From Candidatus Poribacteria bacterium (lineage in GTDB: Bacteria > Poribacteria > WGA-4E > JAJDTR01): DNA of 64,000 nucleotides. Below the pieces are notes generated by a model. It worked only from the letters and a program-made list of their open reading frames with translations, had not been told where the DNA came from and made no database searches. Every line of letters starts with the position of its first letter. Positions within the stretch are counted from its first letter, which is position 1. A program made the position numbers and the translations under genes. The stretch is from positions 1-64,000 of the forward strand of contig JAPPIK010000042.1 in NCBI GenBank assembly GCA_028820655.1, in the 5' to 3' direction. Below are positions 37,403 through 48,096 of this stretch, piece after piece.

Positions 37403-38590
37403 ATGAGCGAATTACACTTTGACTTTAGGGATGTTTTTCGAGCCGGACGCTACGGGTTTAGTAGCAAAAAACTCACCGTTCATCTCCTTGGTCTGGCACT
37501 CGCGTATCTGATTTACGAGGTGTTTGTGTATATTAGCCTCTTGATTGTTGGAGGAAGTGCCCTTAAGGATTTCTGGAATGAATATGCGTTGATTCCGGTT
37601 TGCCCCATTGTAGATTACGAGCTAAAACCCGTTACGGTCGGGGCGATGTGGTTAGGTTTGTTGGTATTCTTTGTTATCTTCTTTTCGACGAGCACCATGG
37701 TATCGAAAATCACGATACAACAGTTGCGGGGAGACAGTTTCTTTTCGATGAAGGAAGCCGCATTGTTCCTGAAGAAACGTTGGAAAGCTGTTTTTGGAGC
37801 GTTCATAGGAATAATCATTGTATTAGTTCTTTGTATGCTAGGTCCGATTGTCGTGGGTCTGCTTGGCAAGATTCCGTGGGCTGGAAAAGTTATCGTGACA
37901 CTTTCATCTTTGCTAATGCCTTTTGCATTTTTCCTCGGGTTACTCATGGTTTACCTGCTTGTAATTTTGAGTGTAAGTCTGTTGTTCGTTCCTGCGGTTG
38001 TTGCCGCCGCTGACACCGACACTTTTGAAACGATCTATCAGCATTTTTCTATCGTTTGGAACCAACCGTGGCGCATCGTGGTTTATGAATTCCTCTTAGT
38101 AGGCCTAAAACTAATCTGCATACCCGTTTGGATCATTTCTTCCTTGTTAGGACTCAGCTTGGTGATGTTGCCGATTCGCTATCTCCTACCCGAGGATATG
38201 ATTCTTTTTATGGGAAATGCCAACAAGTGGCTTGGTAAATTGATGGATGAAATACCTGCACTACCACTTCTCCGGGATTTAGGTGTATTTGACACGATCG
38301 CACCTTCGACTGCTGCTTCGACCCAGTTGTCAGCGTTTGATACCTTTTTTGTGGCTCTAACCTCAGTATTCATCACGCTGTCCCTACTCTTTGTTGCGGG
38401 TCTGATATTGGCATATCTCTTCTCAATCGCTTCGGTCGGAAACACAATCATCTATGTGATTTTGCGAAGACGGTGTGACGGTGAAAACCTGCTGGAAGCT
38501 GATGAGGAAGACGACTCTTTCCCGGACGATGAAGCACCGCAAGAGAAGGAAGCTAGCGAGGAATCAGTTGAAAAGAAGCCTGATGCATAG
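37403..38590 (+). CDS. Polytopic membrane protein of unknown function
   Basis: 395 residues with about six or seven hydrophobic segments (about 28-50, 80-97, 128-155, 160-200, 225-258, 322-355) and a very acidic C-terminal tail (about 361-395). The N-terminus (DFRDVFRAGRYGFSSKKLTV) and overall pattern are reminiscent of uncharacterised integral membrane proteins that handle no known substrate; I do not recognise a family. AAGGAAC 8 bp upstream supports the ATG at 37403. It is upstream of secA with a 252-bp gap that shows only a weak family-A-like scrap near 38645. Confidence 0.8.
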   Translation: MSELHFDFRDVFRAGRYGFSSKKLTVHLLGLALAYLIYEVFVYISLLIVGGSALKDFWNEYALIPVCPIVDYELKPVTVGAMWLGLLVFFVIFFSTSTMVSKITIQQLRGDSFFSMKEAALFLKKRWKAVFGAFIGIIIVLVLCMLGPIVVGLLGKIPWAGKVIVTLSSLLMPFAFFLGLLMVYLLVILSVSLLFVPAVVAAADTDTFETIYQHFSIVWNQPWRIVVYEFLLVGLKLICIPVWIISSLLGLSLVMLPIRYLLPEDMILFMGNANKWLGKLMDEIPALPLLRDLGVFDTIAPSTAASTQLSAFDTFFVALTSVFITLSLLFVAGLILAYLFSIASVGNTIIYVILRRRCDGENLLEADEEDDSFPDDEAPQEKEASEESVEKKPDA

Positions 38591-38842
38591 TCAGAAATCG
38601 CTGAATGGTGCCAAGTTATCGGTATTTCTTTCCTAGTTATGTTGCCGCGATAGAATTCGCTCGTGTAGGTGAAGGTGTGGGTCAACTGAATCCAATGATT
38701 TGTCAACCACGAGATGATAATTGAAATAATCGGGATTTGCTCCTTAGTTTTGGAGCGGGAACCTGACAAGTTGTAGGTGGGAATTTGATTTCCCACAAAC
38801 ATCGTTTCACCCGCGATGGGATTTAAAAGGGGATGATGTTTT

Positions 38843-41548
38843 ATGTTTCAGCAGATTCTCACTAAGGTTCTTGGAAGCAAACAAGATAGAGATCTCAAGC
38901 GATTTCAACCGATAATTAACGCGGTGAATCAACGAGAGGCCGAAACAAAACGCTTAACCGATTCCCAACTTCAGTCAAAGACGACACATTTTCGAGAGAA
39001 ATTTCACGCCGGAGAGCCACTGGACAATCTCCTTCCCGATGCATTTGCTGTCGTCCGAGAAGCTGCTGTAAGGACGTTGGGACAACGCCACTACGATGTA
39101 CAAATAATGGGCGGAGCCGCACTCCATCAGGGATGTATCGCCGAAATGAAAACCGGCGAAGGGAAGACTCTGACTTCAACGCTTGCTGTCTATCTGAATG
39201 CACTAACAGGAAATGGGGTCCATGTTGCCACCGTGAATGATTACCTCGCACGGCGGGATGCGGAATGGATGGGAAAAATTTACAACTTCCTCGGCCTGTC
39301 CGTTGGTTTGACCATTAGTATGATGCCACACGAGCAAAAAAAGCTCGGGTACAAAGCGGACATTACTTATGGAGTCCACAGCGAATTTGGTTTCGATTAC
39401 CTGTGGGACAACAAAGCATCGTACCTGGACGCAAAAGTACAGAGAGGTCATCACTATGCGATTCTTGACGAAGTTGATAGCATTTTGATTGATGAAGCCC
39501 GCGTACCGTTAATCATTTCGGAACCCTATGGGGAACCCGTCGAGTTGTACACGAAGATTAACCGTGCCGTAGTTCGGCTTAAGGCGGCTGCACATTATGA
39601 GATTGATGAGAAAAGTAGCAAGCGTGGATCCGTAGCGCTAACAGAGGACGGGGTTGAAGAGATGCAGCGCCTTATTGGTGTGACGGATCTGTATGATCAC
39701 ACGAACATGGAACTCGTCCATCATGTGAATCAATCATTAATCGCTCAACACCTCTATCAACGTGATGTGGACTATCTCGTCGAGCAGGGCGAAGTGATAC
39801 TTGTGGACGAATTCACCGGTCGAAAACAACCGGGCAGACGACTAAGCGAGGGACTTCATCAAGCCATTGAAGCGAAGGAACGTGTTCGAATTGTTCAGGA
39901 AAGCCAAACGGGAGCAAGTATCACTTATCAGAACTTTTTTCGAATGTACGGTAAACTCGCAGGAATGACAGGAACGGCCGAAACTGAGGCGGCCGAGTTT
40001 GGACATATCTACAAATTAGATGTTGTGGTTGTGCCCACAAATGAACCGATGATACGAGAAGATCATTCGGATCAGATTTACAAAACGGAGGAATCGAAAT
40101 ACCGGGCAATCATTGACGATATCGTAGAACAACATGAAAAGAAACGCCCGGTTTTGGTCGGTACCATTTCCATTGAGAAGTCTGAGAAATTGAGCAAATT
40201 GCTTAAGGCTAAACAGCGCGATGTGCGGCATCAGGTCTTGAATGCAAAAGAACATGCTCGCGAGGCAGAGATTATTTCCCAGGCTGGCACACCGGGGGCC
40301 GTCACCATTGCAACGAACATGGCGGGAAGAGGAGTCGATATTCTACTAGGCGGGAATCCCGACGGAATGGTTAAAGAAATTCTCCGCAAGCGTAATGGTG
40401 ACGCAGACGCGATCGACGAGGATTCAGGTGAGTGGAGAACGGCTTACGCGGAAGCGGAGGCTGCTTGCGAAGAGAACCGTGAAGCAGTCCTGCAGGCCGG
40501 CGGATTGCACATAATTGGCACCGAGCGGCATGATTCTCGAAGAATTGACAATCAACTGCGTGGTAGATCGGGACGACAAGGAGATATCGGTTCCTCCCGA
40601 TTTTATCTGTCGCTGGAAGATGATCTCATGCGCAAGTTTGGGTCAGACCGATTGTCCGGTATGATGGACCGGGTGGGTATGGAAGAGGATATTCCAATCG
40701 AACATCCCTGGGTCACCAAGGCCATTGAGAAGGCTCAAACTCGGGTGGAAGAGAGGCACTTCGAGATTCGAAAAAACGTGCTTAAATTCGATGATGTGAT
40801 GAACACCCAGCGCCAAACCGTTTACGATCTGCGTAATAGCATCCTTGAAGGCGAAAACCTAAAGACGACGATTTGGGCCATGATAGAGAATGTACTTGAT
40901 GACAGGTTACAAGTTGACGTGCCAATTGAAGGGACAGAAGAGGAATTAGAAAGCATCACAAAGTGGCTGGCGCAGACGTTTCCCGTTGATTTAAGGGCTT
41001 GGGGCAGTCCGATGACGGAGATGAACCTGCCGCAACTTCGGGAGAAAACGATTGAAGCGCTGCGCACGACCTACGAAAAGCGTGAAGAAGACATGGGGGC
41101 CGAGCAGATGCGGACCCTGGAACGGCTTTTGCTTTTGGATCGAATCGACAGCCACTGGAAGGATCATTTGTACAATATCGATTACATCGAGGAGGGGATT
41201 CACCTTCGGAGTTATGGGGGAAAGGACCCGATTGTGGTATTCAAGAATGAAGCCTTTAATGTTTTCGAAGCGATGTATCAGCGCATTGAAGAAGAGACGA
41301 GTGAATACATTTTTAAAGTGCATCTTGATGTAGAAGCACCTAGACGTACCGTACCACAACGCCGCTCGCCGCAATCTGGCGTCCCTCGTAGGCGAAGGTC
41401 GATGGCATCTAGTTCTAGGGAGGAAGACATTTCCTCATCTGCCGAATTCGCCAGCCGGGAAGCCATGGGAAGTATTCCTAAAGTTGGTCGAAATGAGCCC
41501 TGTCCTTGCGGTAGCGGGAGGAAGTTCAAGCGTTGTCATGGAAAGTAG
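38843..41548 (+). CDS. secA: Preprotein translocase ATPase SecA
   Basis: 901 residues, normal for SecA. It drives export through SecYEG using ATP. It has the nucleotide-binding [11 protein letters not shown] (102-112), the [13 protein letters not shown] motif (about 208-220), the motor region [14 protein letters not shown] and [19 protein letters not shown], the helical scaffold near [20 protein letters not shown], and a C-terminal SEC-C zinc motif [15 protein letters not shown]. Nothing is missing. Between about 845 and 880 is a variable Arg/Ser-rich linker. Confidence 0.97.
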   Translation: MFQQILTKVLGSKQDRDLKRFQPIINAVNQREAETKRLTDSQLQSKTTHFREKFHAGEPLDNLLPDAFAVVREAAVRTLGQRHYDVQIMGGAALHQGCIAEMKTGEGKTLTSTLAVYLNALTGNGVHVATVNDYLARRDAEWMGKIYNFLGLSVGLTISMMPHEQKKLGYKADITYGVHSEFGFDYLWDNKASYLDAKVQRGHHYAILDEVDSILIDEARVPLIISEPYGEPVELYTKINRAVVRLKAAAHYEIDEKSSKRGSVALTEDGVEEMQRLIGVTDLYDHTNMELVHHVNQSLIAQHLYQRDVDYLVEQGEVILVDEFTGRKQPGRRLSEGLHQAIEAKERVRIVQESQTGASITYQNFFRMYGKLAGMTGTAETEAAEFGHIYKLDVVVVPTNEPMIREDHSDQIYKTEESKYRAIIDDIVEQHEKKRPVLVGTISIEKSEKLSKLLKAKQRDVRHQVLNAKEHAREAEIISQAGTPGAVTIATNMAGRGVDILLGGNPDGMVKEILRKRNGDADAIDEDSGEWRTAYAEAEAACEENREAVLQAGGLHIIGTERHDSRRIDNQLRGRSGRQGDIGSSRFYLSLEDDLMRKFGSDRLSGMMDRVGMEEDIPIEHPWVTKAIEKAQTRVEERHFEIRKNVLKFDDVMNTQRQTVYDLRNSILEGENLKTTIWAMIENVLDDRLQVDVPIEGTEEELESITKWLAQTFPVDLRAWGSPMTEMNLPQLREKTIEALRTTYEKREEDMGAEQMRTLERLLLLDRIDSHWKDHLYNIDYIEEGIHLRSYGGKDPIVVFKNEAFNVFEAMYQRIEEETSEYIFKVHLDVEAPRRTVPQRRSPQSGVPRRRRSMASSSREEDISSSAEFASREAMGSIPKVGRNEPCPCGSGRKFKRCHGK

Positions 41549-41618
41549 CTGACGCAATACCGGCGATACCACATGAGGAAAGGGTGAGAGATTCCAATAT
41601 CGGCTCGAAATTTTATGC

Positions 41619-41646
41619 TTGATTTGTGCGTCCCAACTATTATAAC
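41619..41646 (+). promoter_or_regulatory. Promoter for the Trm112-like gene
   Basis: TTGATT (41619-41624), 16-bp spacer and TATAAC (41641-41646); an alternative TATAAT lies at 41650-41655. Confidence 0.45.
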
Positions 41647-41680
41647 ATGTATAATGCAATAATTTTTGGGGGAAACGGCA

Positions 41681-41872
41681 TTGACTTCGCAGGAAGAAAC
41701 AATCAGTCGCGAGTTGCTTGAAATATTGGCTTGTCCGGCTTGTAAAGGCGATATTGAATACGACAGTGAGAATCAAAAGCTAATATGTGTAGGTGAATGT
41801 GAGCGTCGCTATCCCATTCGGGACGGTATTCCCGTTATGCTCATTGACGAGGCTGAGACTCCGGTAGCCTAA
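41681..41872 (+). CDS. Trm112/YcaR-family small zinc-binding protein
   Basis: 63 residues from a TTG at 41681 (another TTG at 41666 adds five residues; no ATG is available). It carries the Trm112 pattern [16 protein letters not shown] followed by [15 protein letters not shown]. The CPAC pair and a later single Cys (GECERRYP) partly fit the usual metal site. Eukaryotic and archaeal Trm112 proteins activate methyltransferases; the role of the bacterial YcaR-like forms is unclear. It is 66 bp upstream of the glycosyltransferase. Confidence 0.85.
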   Translation: MTSQEETISRELLEILACPACKGDIEYDSENQKLICVGECERRYPIRDGIPVMLIDEAETPVA

Positions 41873-41938
41873 ATTGTGCTAAGAAAGTGTCACCTTCACA
41901 AAAAGGCAAGCTATAGTTCTGTGTTTCTTTTTTCTCAC

Positions 41939-43117
41939 ATGAAGATTTTGTTCTTGAGCCTTAGATTTCCATACCCGCCCCATCGAGGAGATCGAATTCG
42001 CGCCTATCACTTCATTAAACAACTTGCCCAACATCATTCCGTCACTGTTGTCTCCTTTTTCGAATCAGATCAAGAGGTGGACTACGTCAAACACTTACAG
42101 TCTTTCTGTGATAGAGTCGAATCGGTGCGATTTCACCATGGCCGGGCTAGATTGAACTCTCTATTACATTGTTTGTCTAGTTGTCCTCTGCAGGTGTATT
42201 ACTGGTTTGTCCCCGAGATGCAGCGTGCGATTAACCGGTTGTTGAATCAGCACAGTTATGATTTGATCCATGCGCAGCTATTTCGGATGGGTCAATATGT
42301 TCCCCACGTCCGCGGTGTTCCGAAGATGTTGGATCTGTGCGATTCGCTTGGGCTTAACTTAAGTCGTCGTGCGGCTCTTGATAGAAGCTTAACGCGCACT
42401 CTAGTGAAACTTGAAGCAAGGCGAGTTCGTCACTATGAAGTTGAGATAATGAATTCGTTTGATTGGGGTACCGTCGCTGCATCAGTCGATAGGGACTATT
42501 TGCTAAAGCAGGATGAAAGGTTAAAATTGTCTGTGGTGCCGATGGGGGTCGATTTGGATCATTTTCAACCGGCGTCAAATGGATATCGACCTCACATACT
42601 ATTCACCGGAACTATGGACTATTTTCCAAATTGGGATGCCGTGCAGTATTTTCACTCGGAGATTTTCCCACTTGTTCAAGAGGCGCATCCGGAAACTGTA
42701 TTCTATGTTGTAGGCAGTTCGCCTACCAGTCGTGTCCGTAAGCTTGCCAATCATAAGAGTGTTGTTGTCACCGGGCGTGTACCCGACACGCGGCCATACT
42801 TTGACGAAGCTGCCGTATTTGTTTCCCCCATGCGTGCGGGTTCAGGCTTGCAAGTAAAAAACCTTGAAGCGATGGCGATGGGGGTACCGGTTGTAACCTC
42901 CTCACTGGGTGCTATGGGGCTAGATGCAAAAGTCGGAGAAAGCCTCCTGGTTGGCGACACACCCGAAGCCTTCGCAAAACAGATCATTGACTTAATCGAA
43001 TCTCCAGATTTCCGCCAAGCGGTTGGCACTTCGGGCAGACGACTCGTCGAGAGAAAGTATTGCTGGGATGTTTTGGTAAATCAACTGGAAGGAGTGTATT
43101 CCCAAATCTGCCACTGA
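41939..43117 (+). CDS. Glycosyltransferase family 4, TIGR03087-like
   Basis: 392 residues from the ATG at 41939 (MKILFLSLRFPYPPHRGDRI), preferred over an upstream TTG that adds 21 non-homologous residues. The N-terminal domain has the acceptor-side GDRIRAYHFIKQLA motif. The C-terminal domain has the donor-nucleotide region ILFTGTMDYFPNWDAV and SPMRAGSGLQVKNLEAMAMG with the E-x7-E-like glutamates of GT4 enzymes. The opening and GTMDYFPN motif match sugar transferases of PEP-CTERM/XrtA exopolysaccharide systems, but no exosortase is seen here. It transfers a sugar from a nucleotide donor at the inner membrane face. Confidence 0.88.
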   Translation: MKILFLSLRFPYPPHRGDRIRAYHFIKQLAQHHSVTVVSFFESDQEVDYVKHLQSFCDRVESVRFHHGRARLNSLLHCLSSCPLQVYYWFVPEMQRAINRLLNQHSYDLIHAQLFRMGQYVPHVRGVPKMLDLCDSLGLNLSRRAALDRSLTRTLVKLEARRVRHYEVEIMNSFDWGTVAASVDRDYLLKQDERLKLSVVPMGVDLDHFQPASNGYRPHILFTGTMDYFPNWDAVQYFHSEIFPLVQEAHPETVFYVVGSSPTSRVRKLANHKSVVVTGRVPDTRPYFDEAAVFVSPMRAGSGLQVKNLEAMAMGVPVVTSSLGAMGLDAKVGESLLVGDTPEAFAKQIIDLIESPDFRQAVGTSGRRLVERKYCWDVLVNQLEGVYSQICH

Positions 43118-43359
43118 TGTAATTTGGTGCAGGTCGAGTCCGATGACCTGGCAGTAGCGTACATGACGGTTTTGCCTTGCGATGTTAATGCGATGTTAAG
43201 TGGTGAACCATTGAAGACCGTTTCGTAGTAGTCGCGGAGCATTATCTTAATGTTTTGTGTGGATTCTATAGTCTGGTATATGAAAAAAATGTTCCATTAC
43301 AGTTAAAGCGGTAGAGACAGAATTGCATTTACGCGGTTCACTACAAGTAAGGATGTAAT

Positions 43360-45366
43360 ATGCCAAAATCCAGGAAAAGATTGATAACTTCGATTGTCTT
43401 TGATGTCTGTCTGATTAATCTTGCCTTCTCGGCAGCGTATTATTCGTGTAAATCGTTAGGCGTCGATATACTTGCCTCTTTTGTGCCGGAGGGGGAAGTT
43501 GAGCGTCTCCCACTACATGAGCATTCCTTTATAATCACCGCAGCGATTATCACCATTGTGCGTTTGGTAGCGTTCTTGATTTTCAGGCTCTACAAGCCGG
43601 TCTGGCGATACGCGAGCGTTCGAGAATTCCTATCCCTGATTGGTGCAATTATATGCGGGACCTTTGCGCTGATGCTTGTCCCCTATGTTGCACATCTCCT
43701 CCGAATTATCCAATACTCCGGTAACCTTCTCCATTCGTGGGTATTGTTTTCAATGGATGGATTTTATAATATTGTATTCATAGGATTGGCGAAATATTCC
43801 CTTCGAATAGTTGAGGAATACCGAAAAAAGCAAGTTGCAACGCCGTGGATTAAGGTTTTAATTGTTGGCACTGGGGAAGCAGGAATTGGAGTATTACGTG
43901 AAATTCGCAATCATCCGGAGAAAGGTTATTTGCCCGTCGGATTCATTACAGACAACCGTGAGAAGGTCGGACAGAGCATTCAAGGTCTCGAGGTTCTTGG
44001 CACCACCCGCGAGTTGGCTTATATTGTACACCGGCGCCAAGTAGATGAAATCGTTATTGCTATGCCGTCTGCATCGGAAGGAAAGGTTCGCGAAATTGTC
44101 CGACAGCACAAATATAAGGGGTGTAAGTTCAAAATTGTTCCGAGCATACACGCAATCCTTGATGGACACGTTAGCATTAGTCAGATTAGAGACGTAAGAG
44201 TCGAAGATTTGCTCAACCGCTCGACATCATCAATCGATTTGGCAGAGGTATCAAAATACTTGTCGGGTAGGCGCGTAATGGTGACTGGCGCCGGTGGGTC
44301 AATCGGATCCGAGTTGTGCCGACAAGTAGCAAAGTTCGAGCCTGAGTTGCTTATTCTCGTTGGAAGAGGCGAGAACAGCTTATACCACATTGATATTGAA
44401 TTAAACGAGTCTGACCCAAATGTAAACCGTGCGGTAATCGTCGGAGACATTCGTGACCGATCGAAGATTGATCGAATCATGGAGAAATATAGGCCGCATA
44501 TCATTTTTCATGCGGCGGCGCATAAACATGTAAAGTTCATGGAAACGCATCCTGATGAAGCCGTCAAGAACAACATATTGGGTACTAAGAGCCTGATTGA
44601 TGCCGCAATCAAGCATCATGTTCAGGCATTTATTTTGGTATCATCAGACAAAGCGGTCAATCCGACCAGCGTTATGGGGGCATCTAAACGCGTCACTGAG
44701 AAGTTGATTCAAAGTAAAGCTAAACGTAACGGTACCGATTTTATCGCGGTTCGCTTTGGGAACGTAATTGACAGCCGCGGAAGTGTTTTACCGAATTTCA
44801 AACGCCAGATAGCAAAAGGCGGTCCCGTCACGGTCACACATCGCGAGGTCACGCGATTCTTTATGACGATTCCCGAATCAGTACAGTTGCTTATTCAAGC
44901 TGGGGCTATGGGAAATGGGGGAGAGATATTTATTCTGGATATGGGAGAGCCGATCAAAATACTCGATTTGGCACAGGATTTGATTCGACTTTCGGGGCTT
45001 GAAGTCGATCAAGATATCAAGATTGAATTCACGGGTTTGGAGCCGGGCGAAAAACTGTACGAAGAGCTTTTAACTCCGAAAGAAGGGGTTACCGCCACCA
45101 AACATCAACGAATTTTCGTTGGGCAACTAGAGACAATTGAAGAAACTGAATTACTAGCTCAAATAGGCTCGTTAGAAGGTTTGGCGAATCGGCTCGATAC
45201 AGAAGGCATCATTGCCAAACTTCAGGAGATTGTCCCAACCTACAAGCCGCAAAGGACATACATCGACCAATTGGGCGATGAAAGATTGAGACAATCCGAG
45301 CCGCAAGTGATAAACCTTCCTATTGGGCGGAAACCCTATGAAAAGCCAGCAGTGGGAAGCTCTTGA
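43360..45366 (+). CDS. CapD/FlaA1-like membrane nucleotide-sugar epimerase/dehydratase
   Basis: 668 residues. Four N-terminal membrane segments (within about 10-150) are followed by a CoA-binding-like Rossmann domain (VLIVGTGEAGIGVL, about 166-179) and a catalytic extended-SDR domain starting at VMVTGAGGSIGSELCRQ (about 306-322). That domain has the VSSDKAVNPTSVMGASKRV segment typical of UDP-GlcNAc 4,6-dehydratases/C6-epimerases such as WbpM, PglF and CapD; the catalytic Tyr is replaced by Met in this motif, as is usual in that subfamily. A role in making surface-polysaccharide sugars is inferred. It overlaps the sugar transferase gene by 29 bp. AAGGATG lies 7 bp upstream of the start. Confidence 0.92.
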   Translation: MPKSRKRLITSIVFDVCLINLAFSAAYYSCKSLGVDILASFVPEGEVERLPLHEHSFIITAAIITIVRLVAFLIFRLYKPVWRYASVREFLSLIGAIICGTFALMLVPYVAHLLRIIQYSGNLLHSWVLFSMDGFYNIVFIGLAKYSLRIVEEYRKKQVATPWIKVLIVGTGEAGIGVLREIRNHPEKGYLPVGFITDNREKVGQSIQGLEVLGTTRELAYIVHRRQVDEIVIAMPSASEGKVREIVRQHKYKGCKFKIVPSIHAILDGHVSISQIRDVRVEDLLNRSTSSIDLAEVSKYLSGRRVMVTGAGGSIGSELCRQVAKFEPELLILVGRGENSLYHIDIELNESDPNVNRAVIVGDIRDRSKIDRIMEKYRPHIIFHAAAHKHVKFMETHPDEAVKNNILGTKSLIDAAIKHHVQAFILVSSDKAVNPTSVMGASKRVTEKLIQSKAKRNGTDFIAVRFGNVIDSRGSVLPNFKRQIAKGGPVTVTHREVTRFFMTIPESVQLLIQAGAMGNGGEIFILDMGEPIKILDLAQDLIRLSGLEVDQDIKIEFTGLEPGEKLYEELLTPKEGVTATKHQRIFVGQLETIEETELLAQIGSLEGLANRLDTEGIIAKLQEIVPTYKPQRTYIDQLGDERLRQSEPQVINLPIGRKPYEKPAVGSS

Positions 45367-46015
45367 CCTATCATTAGACGGTAGCAGTCTCAATCGCTCC
45401 GTTTTTCAGAATGTAGCAAAACGACTTCTGGATCTTCTATTTGCGACATTGGGTTTAATCTGCTTTCTCCCGTTAGTGGTGCTAAGTGCATTATTAGCGC
45501 GCATTCAGTCTCCCGGGCCAATCATCTATAGAGCAAAACGGGTTGGCCGTGGCGGGCGGATTTTTGAGATGTACAAATTCCGGACTATGGTCGCAAATGC
45601 CGAGTCACTTGGTACAGGATTGACGATCTACGGTGATTCGCGGATCACTAAACTGGGTCGGTTCTTACGGTGGACGAAATGGGATGAGATTCCGCAGTTC
45701 CTCAATGTCATCAAAGGTGACATGAGTATTATTGGCCCCCGCCCTGAAGCGCCGGCGTACGTGGAATATTATACTGAGGTTCAAAAGCAAGTCCTCCAAG
45801 TTCGACCTGGAATTACCGGTCCGGCGCAAATTGCGAATCGTGATGAAGAGAAGAAGCTGGAAGGTCAGTCTCATCCTGAACAGTATTACATCACCCAATT
45901 GATGCCAAAAAAGCTTGAAATCGATCTTGACTATATTGGAAATCAGAGCGTAGCCGCCGATTTACTGTGGCTGCTCAAGACACCTTTTGTGATTGTCTTT
46001 TCTCACAGGTGTTGA
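45338..46015 (+). CDS. Undecaprenyl-phosphate sugar-1-phosphate transferase
   Basis: 225 residues from the ATG at 45338 (a TTG 15 bp upstream is possible). One hydrophobic hairpin (LLFATLGLICFLPLVVLSAL, about 26-45) is followed by the bacterial sugar transferase catalytic domain: PIIYRAKRVGRGGRIFEMYK, FRTM, RFLRWTKWDEIPQFLNVIKG, and MSIIGPRPE. These monotopic enzymes attach the first sugar phosphate to undecaprenyl phosphate to start a polysaccharide repeat unit. With the upstream epimerase and glycosyltransferase it forms a small exopolysaccharide module. Confidence 0.93.
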   Translation: MKSQQWEALDLSLDGSSLNRSVFQNVAKRLLDLLFATLGLICFLPLVVLSALLARIQSPGPIIYRAKRVGRGGRIFEMYKFRTMVANAESLGTGLTIYGDSRITKLGRFLRWTKWDEIPQFLNVIKGDMSIIGPRPEAPAYVEYYTEVQKQVLQVRPGITGPAQIANRDEEKKLEGQSHPEQYYITQLMPKKLEIDLDYIGNQSVAADLLWLLKTPFVIVFSHRC

Positions 46016-46044
46016 TAGCGCGGTAGTAAGGAAAACATACTCAC

Positions 46045-46911
46045 ATGACGCGGAAGACAATCATAAAACTTCTCGTCTCCCTCGCAGCCTTAGTGATTCT
46101 TGTGCTTCTTGTAAGGACATTTGTGGGTGACGGGTCAATTGGAGGAAGAATCGCGGTAGTCGATATCATTGGGACGATAACAAAGTCGGACAAGGTCATT
46201 GAATTGATTCATCAATACCGCGACAATGGAAGTGTTAAAGCGATAGTAGTGCGAATAGACTCACCGGGCGGTAGTGTTGCACCAGTTCAGGAAATCTATA
46301 GTGAATTAAAAAAATTAGACAAACCGGTTGTTGCGTCACTTGGAGGAACAGCTGCGTCCGGAGGATACTACATTGCTAGCGCAGCCGATGAAATCTTTGC
46401 TAATCCGGGAACGCTGACAGGAAGCATAGGGGTCATTATGCAGTTCGTAAAAATGAAGGCGCTTTTCGACAAAGTAGGGGTAAATCAACAGACTGTAAAA
46501 AGTGGCGAATTCAAGGACACGGGATCACCCGTCCGCGATCTAACGCCAGAAGAGAAGGAACTATTGCAGGCGACAATTGACGATGTACACAGTCAGTTCA
46601 TAGACGCAATATTTGACACGCGAAAGGATCGACTGACTCGCAGCGAGGTGCAGGCATTAGCGGATGGGCGTATCTTTTCGGGGAATCAAGCATTAGAATA
46701 TAAACTCGTTGACAGATTGGGAAACCTTCCTGACGCTGTGGCACATGCCGCCGAACTCGCCGGAATTGAAGGAAAACCACGGATAACGCGCGTTAAACAC
46801 GAGCCTTCTTTGCTTGAACGGATAATCGGGATTTCCGGAACACATGCGTTAGAGGATTTTTTTGATGGCACGGGTGTTTTATTTCGGTACGAGTTAAGTT
46901 TTGCAGAATAG
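46045..46911 (+). CDS. sppA: Signal peptide peptidase SppA, short form
   Basis: 288 residues. An N-terminal membrane segment (about 7-27) is followed by a single S49 peptidase domain. The serine nucleophile is S105 (GTAASGGYYIA) and the general-base lysine K157 (KSGEFKDTGSP), the Ser-Lys dyad of SppA. The length matches the short bacterial form rather than the duplicated E. coli enzyme. It degrades cleaved signal peptides in the membrane. It starts 29 bp after the sugar transferase and may be co-transcribed. Confidence 0.92.
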   Translation: MTRKTIIKLLVSLAALVILVLLVRTFVGDGSIGGRIAVVDIIGTITKSDKVIELIHQYRDNGSVKAIVVRIDSPGGSVAPVQEIYSELKKLDKPVVASLGGTAASGGYYIASAADEIFANPGTLTGSIGVIMQFVKMKALFDKVGVNQQTVKSGEFKDTGSPVRDLTPEEKELLQATIDDVHSQFIDAIFDTRKDRLTRSEVQALADGRIFSGNQALEYKLVDRLGNLPDAVAHAAELAGIEGKPRITRVKHEPSLLERIIGISGTHALEDFFDGTGVLFRYELSFAE

Positions 46912-46945
46912 AGTCACACGAGTAGAAAAACCTCAGTTTTGTTGA

Positions 46946-48046
46946 TTGAGGATTTATACGGGAGCAATCGAGTGGTCAAGTTTCGACCCAATCTTGGAGA
47001 GTATGAAGGGTGATTATCAGGGGAACCATGATTGGGAACGTATTGCGCGAAGAATCATTCATCCCCAAGCGATTGTTCTTGTAATTGGTTCGGTGGACAC
47101 CGGCAAATCTACGTTTTGCCGATTCCTAGTTGAACAGGGCCTGGCTCGTGGCTTGACAGTAGGACTGGTTGATGCGGACTTAGGCCAGTCACAAATCGGC
47201 CCGCCGGCGACAATTGGCCTCAAGGTTTTGTCCCAAAACCCTGATTGGAATGAAATCGAAGCCGACGATTTATACTTCGTCGGCTGGATTTCTCCCGAAG
47301 GACATTCACTGCGGTGTGTCACGGGAGTCCGCCTAATGGTGGATACTGCCGTTCGAGCCGGTGTGGATTTTGTTGTGGTCGACACATCTGGCTATGTCAA
47401 GGGTAGGGGCGCCGTCACGCTTAAACAGCACAAAATCGAGATAATTCAGCCTCGCCATCTGGTTTGTATCCAGCGTTCGGGCGAGTTGGATGAAATCGTT
47501 GCAGGATTTGATGACATCCACCCCGTGAAGGTTCATCGGCTTGCCCCCCATCGCGCGTCCACTTCCAAAACCAGCGATTTCCGACGAAAATATCGTGAAT
47601 CCCGCGTCAATCGTTATTTTTCCGAAACAGTGGAAGCATGTCTACCGTTTGAGAGATTTCGTGGACAGAGGACTCCTTATTTCGTTGGTAGAAGTGCAAA
47701 TGCAAGAGAGTTGGAGATTCTTTCTGACCTGGCCGAAACCCGAGTCCTTTATGCAGAATGGGGTCATCGAACTCTGGCACTTGTAACTCAGGAAGTTTTA
47801 CCAGATTGTGTTCAGTCGCAATTGAAGCATCGGTTGAGCTTATCCAATTTGGTCGCGAGACCCCAGAGATATTTTGAGCGCCGATTTGTCGGTTTAATTG
47901 ATGCGAGGGGTAAGACGGTTTCAGTTGCAATCATCAAAGCAGTTGACTTTGAAGCAAATTGTCTTACGCTGCTTTGCAAACCGGATACAGCAGAGAACAC
48001 GAAGATTGTGCAATTTGGACGCTATAAGGATGAACAAGTCGGGTAG
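46946..48046 (+). CDS. Clp1/Grc3-like polynucleotide 5'-kinase family protein
   Basis: 366 residues from a TTG, or 347 from the ATG at 47003; neither start has a strong ribosome binding site, though the ATG is preceded by GGAGAG. The P-loop is VLVIGSVDTGKSTFCRFL (about 44-61). It is followed by a VDADLGQSQIGPP motif (about 75-87) and VVDTSGYVKGRGAVTLKQHK, which match the CLP1_P domain of Clp1, Nol9 and Grc3 RNA kinases. A C-terminal beta-rich region (about 260-360) follows. In eukaryotes these phosphorylate RNA 5'-hydroxyls; the bacterial role is not known to me. Confidence 0.82.
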   Translation: MRIYTGAIEWSSFDPILESMKGDYQGNHDWERIARRIIHPQAIVLVIGSVDTGKSTFCRFLVEQGLARGLTVGLVDADLGQSQIGPPATIGLKVLSQNPDWNEIEADDLYFVGWISPEGHSLRCVTGVRLMVDTAVRAGVDFVVVDTSGYVKGRGAVTLKQHKIEIIQPRHLVCIQRSGELDEIVAGFDDIHPVKVHRLAPHRASTSKTSDFRRKYRESRVNRYFSETVEACLPFERFRGQRTPYFVGRSANARELEILSDLAETRVLYAEWGHRTLALVTQEVLPDCVQSQLKHRLSLSNLVARPQRYFERRFVGLIDARGKTVSVAIIKAVDFEANCLTLLCKPDTAENTKIVQFGRYKDEQVG

Positions 48047-48096
48047 AGAGGAGGACGGTTACTATTACGGCCATAAATTAAAGTATTGGACCTGTC

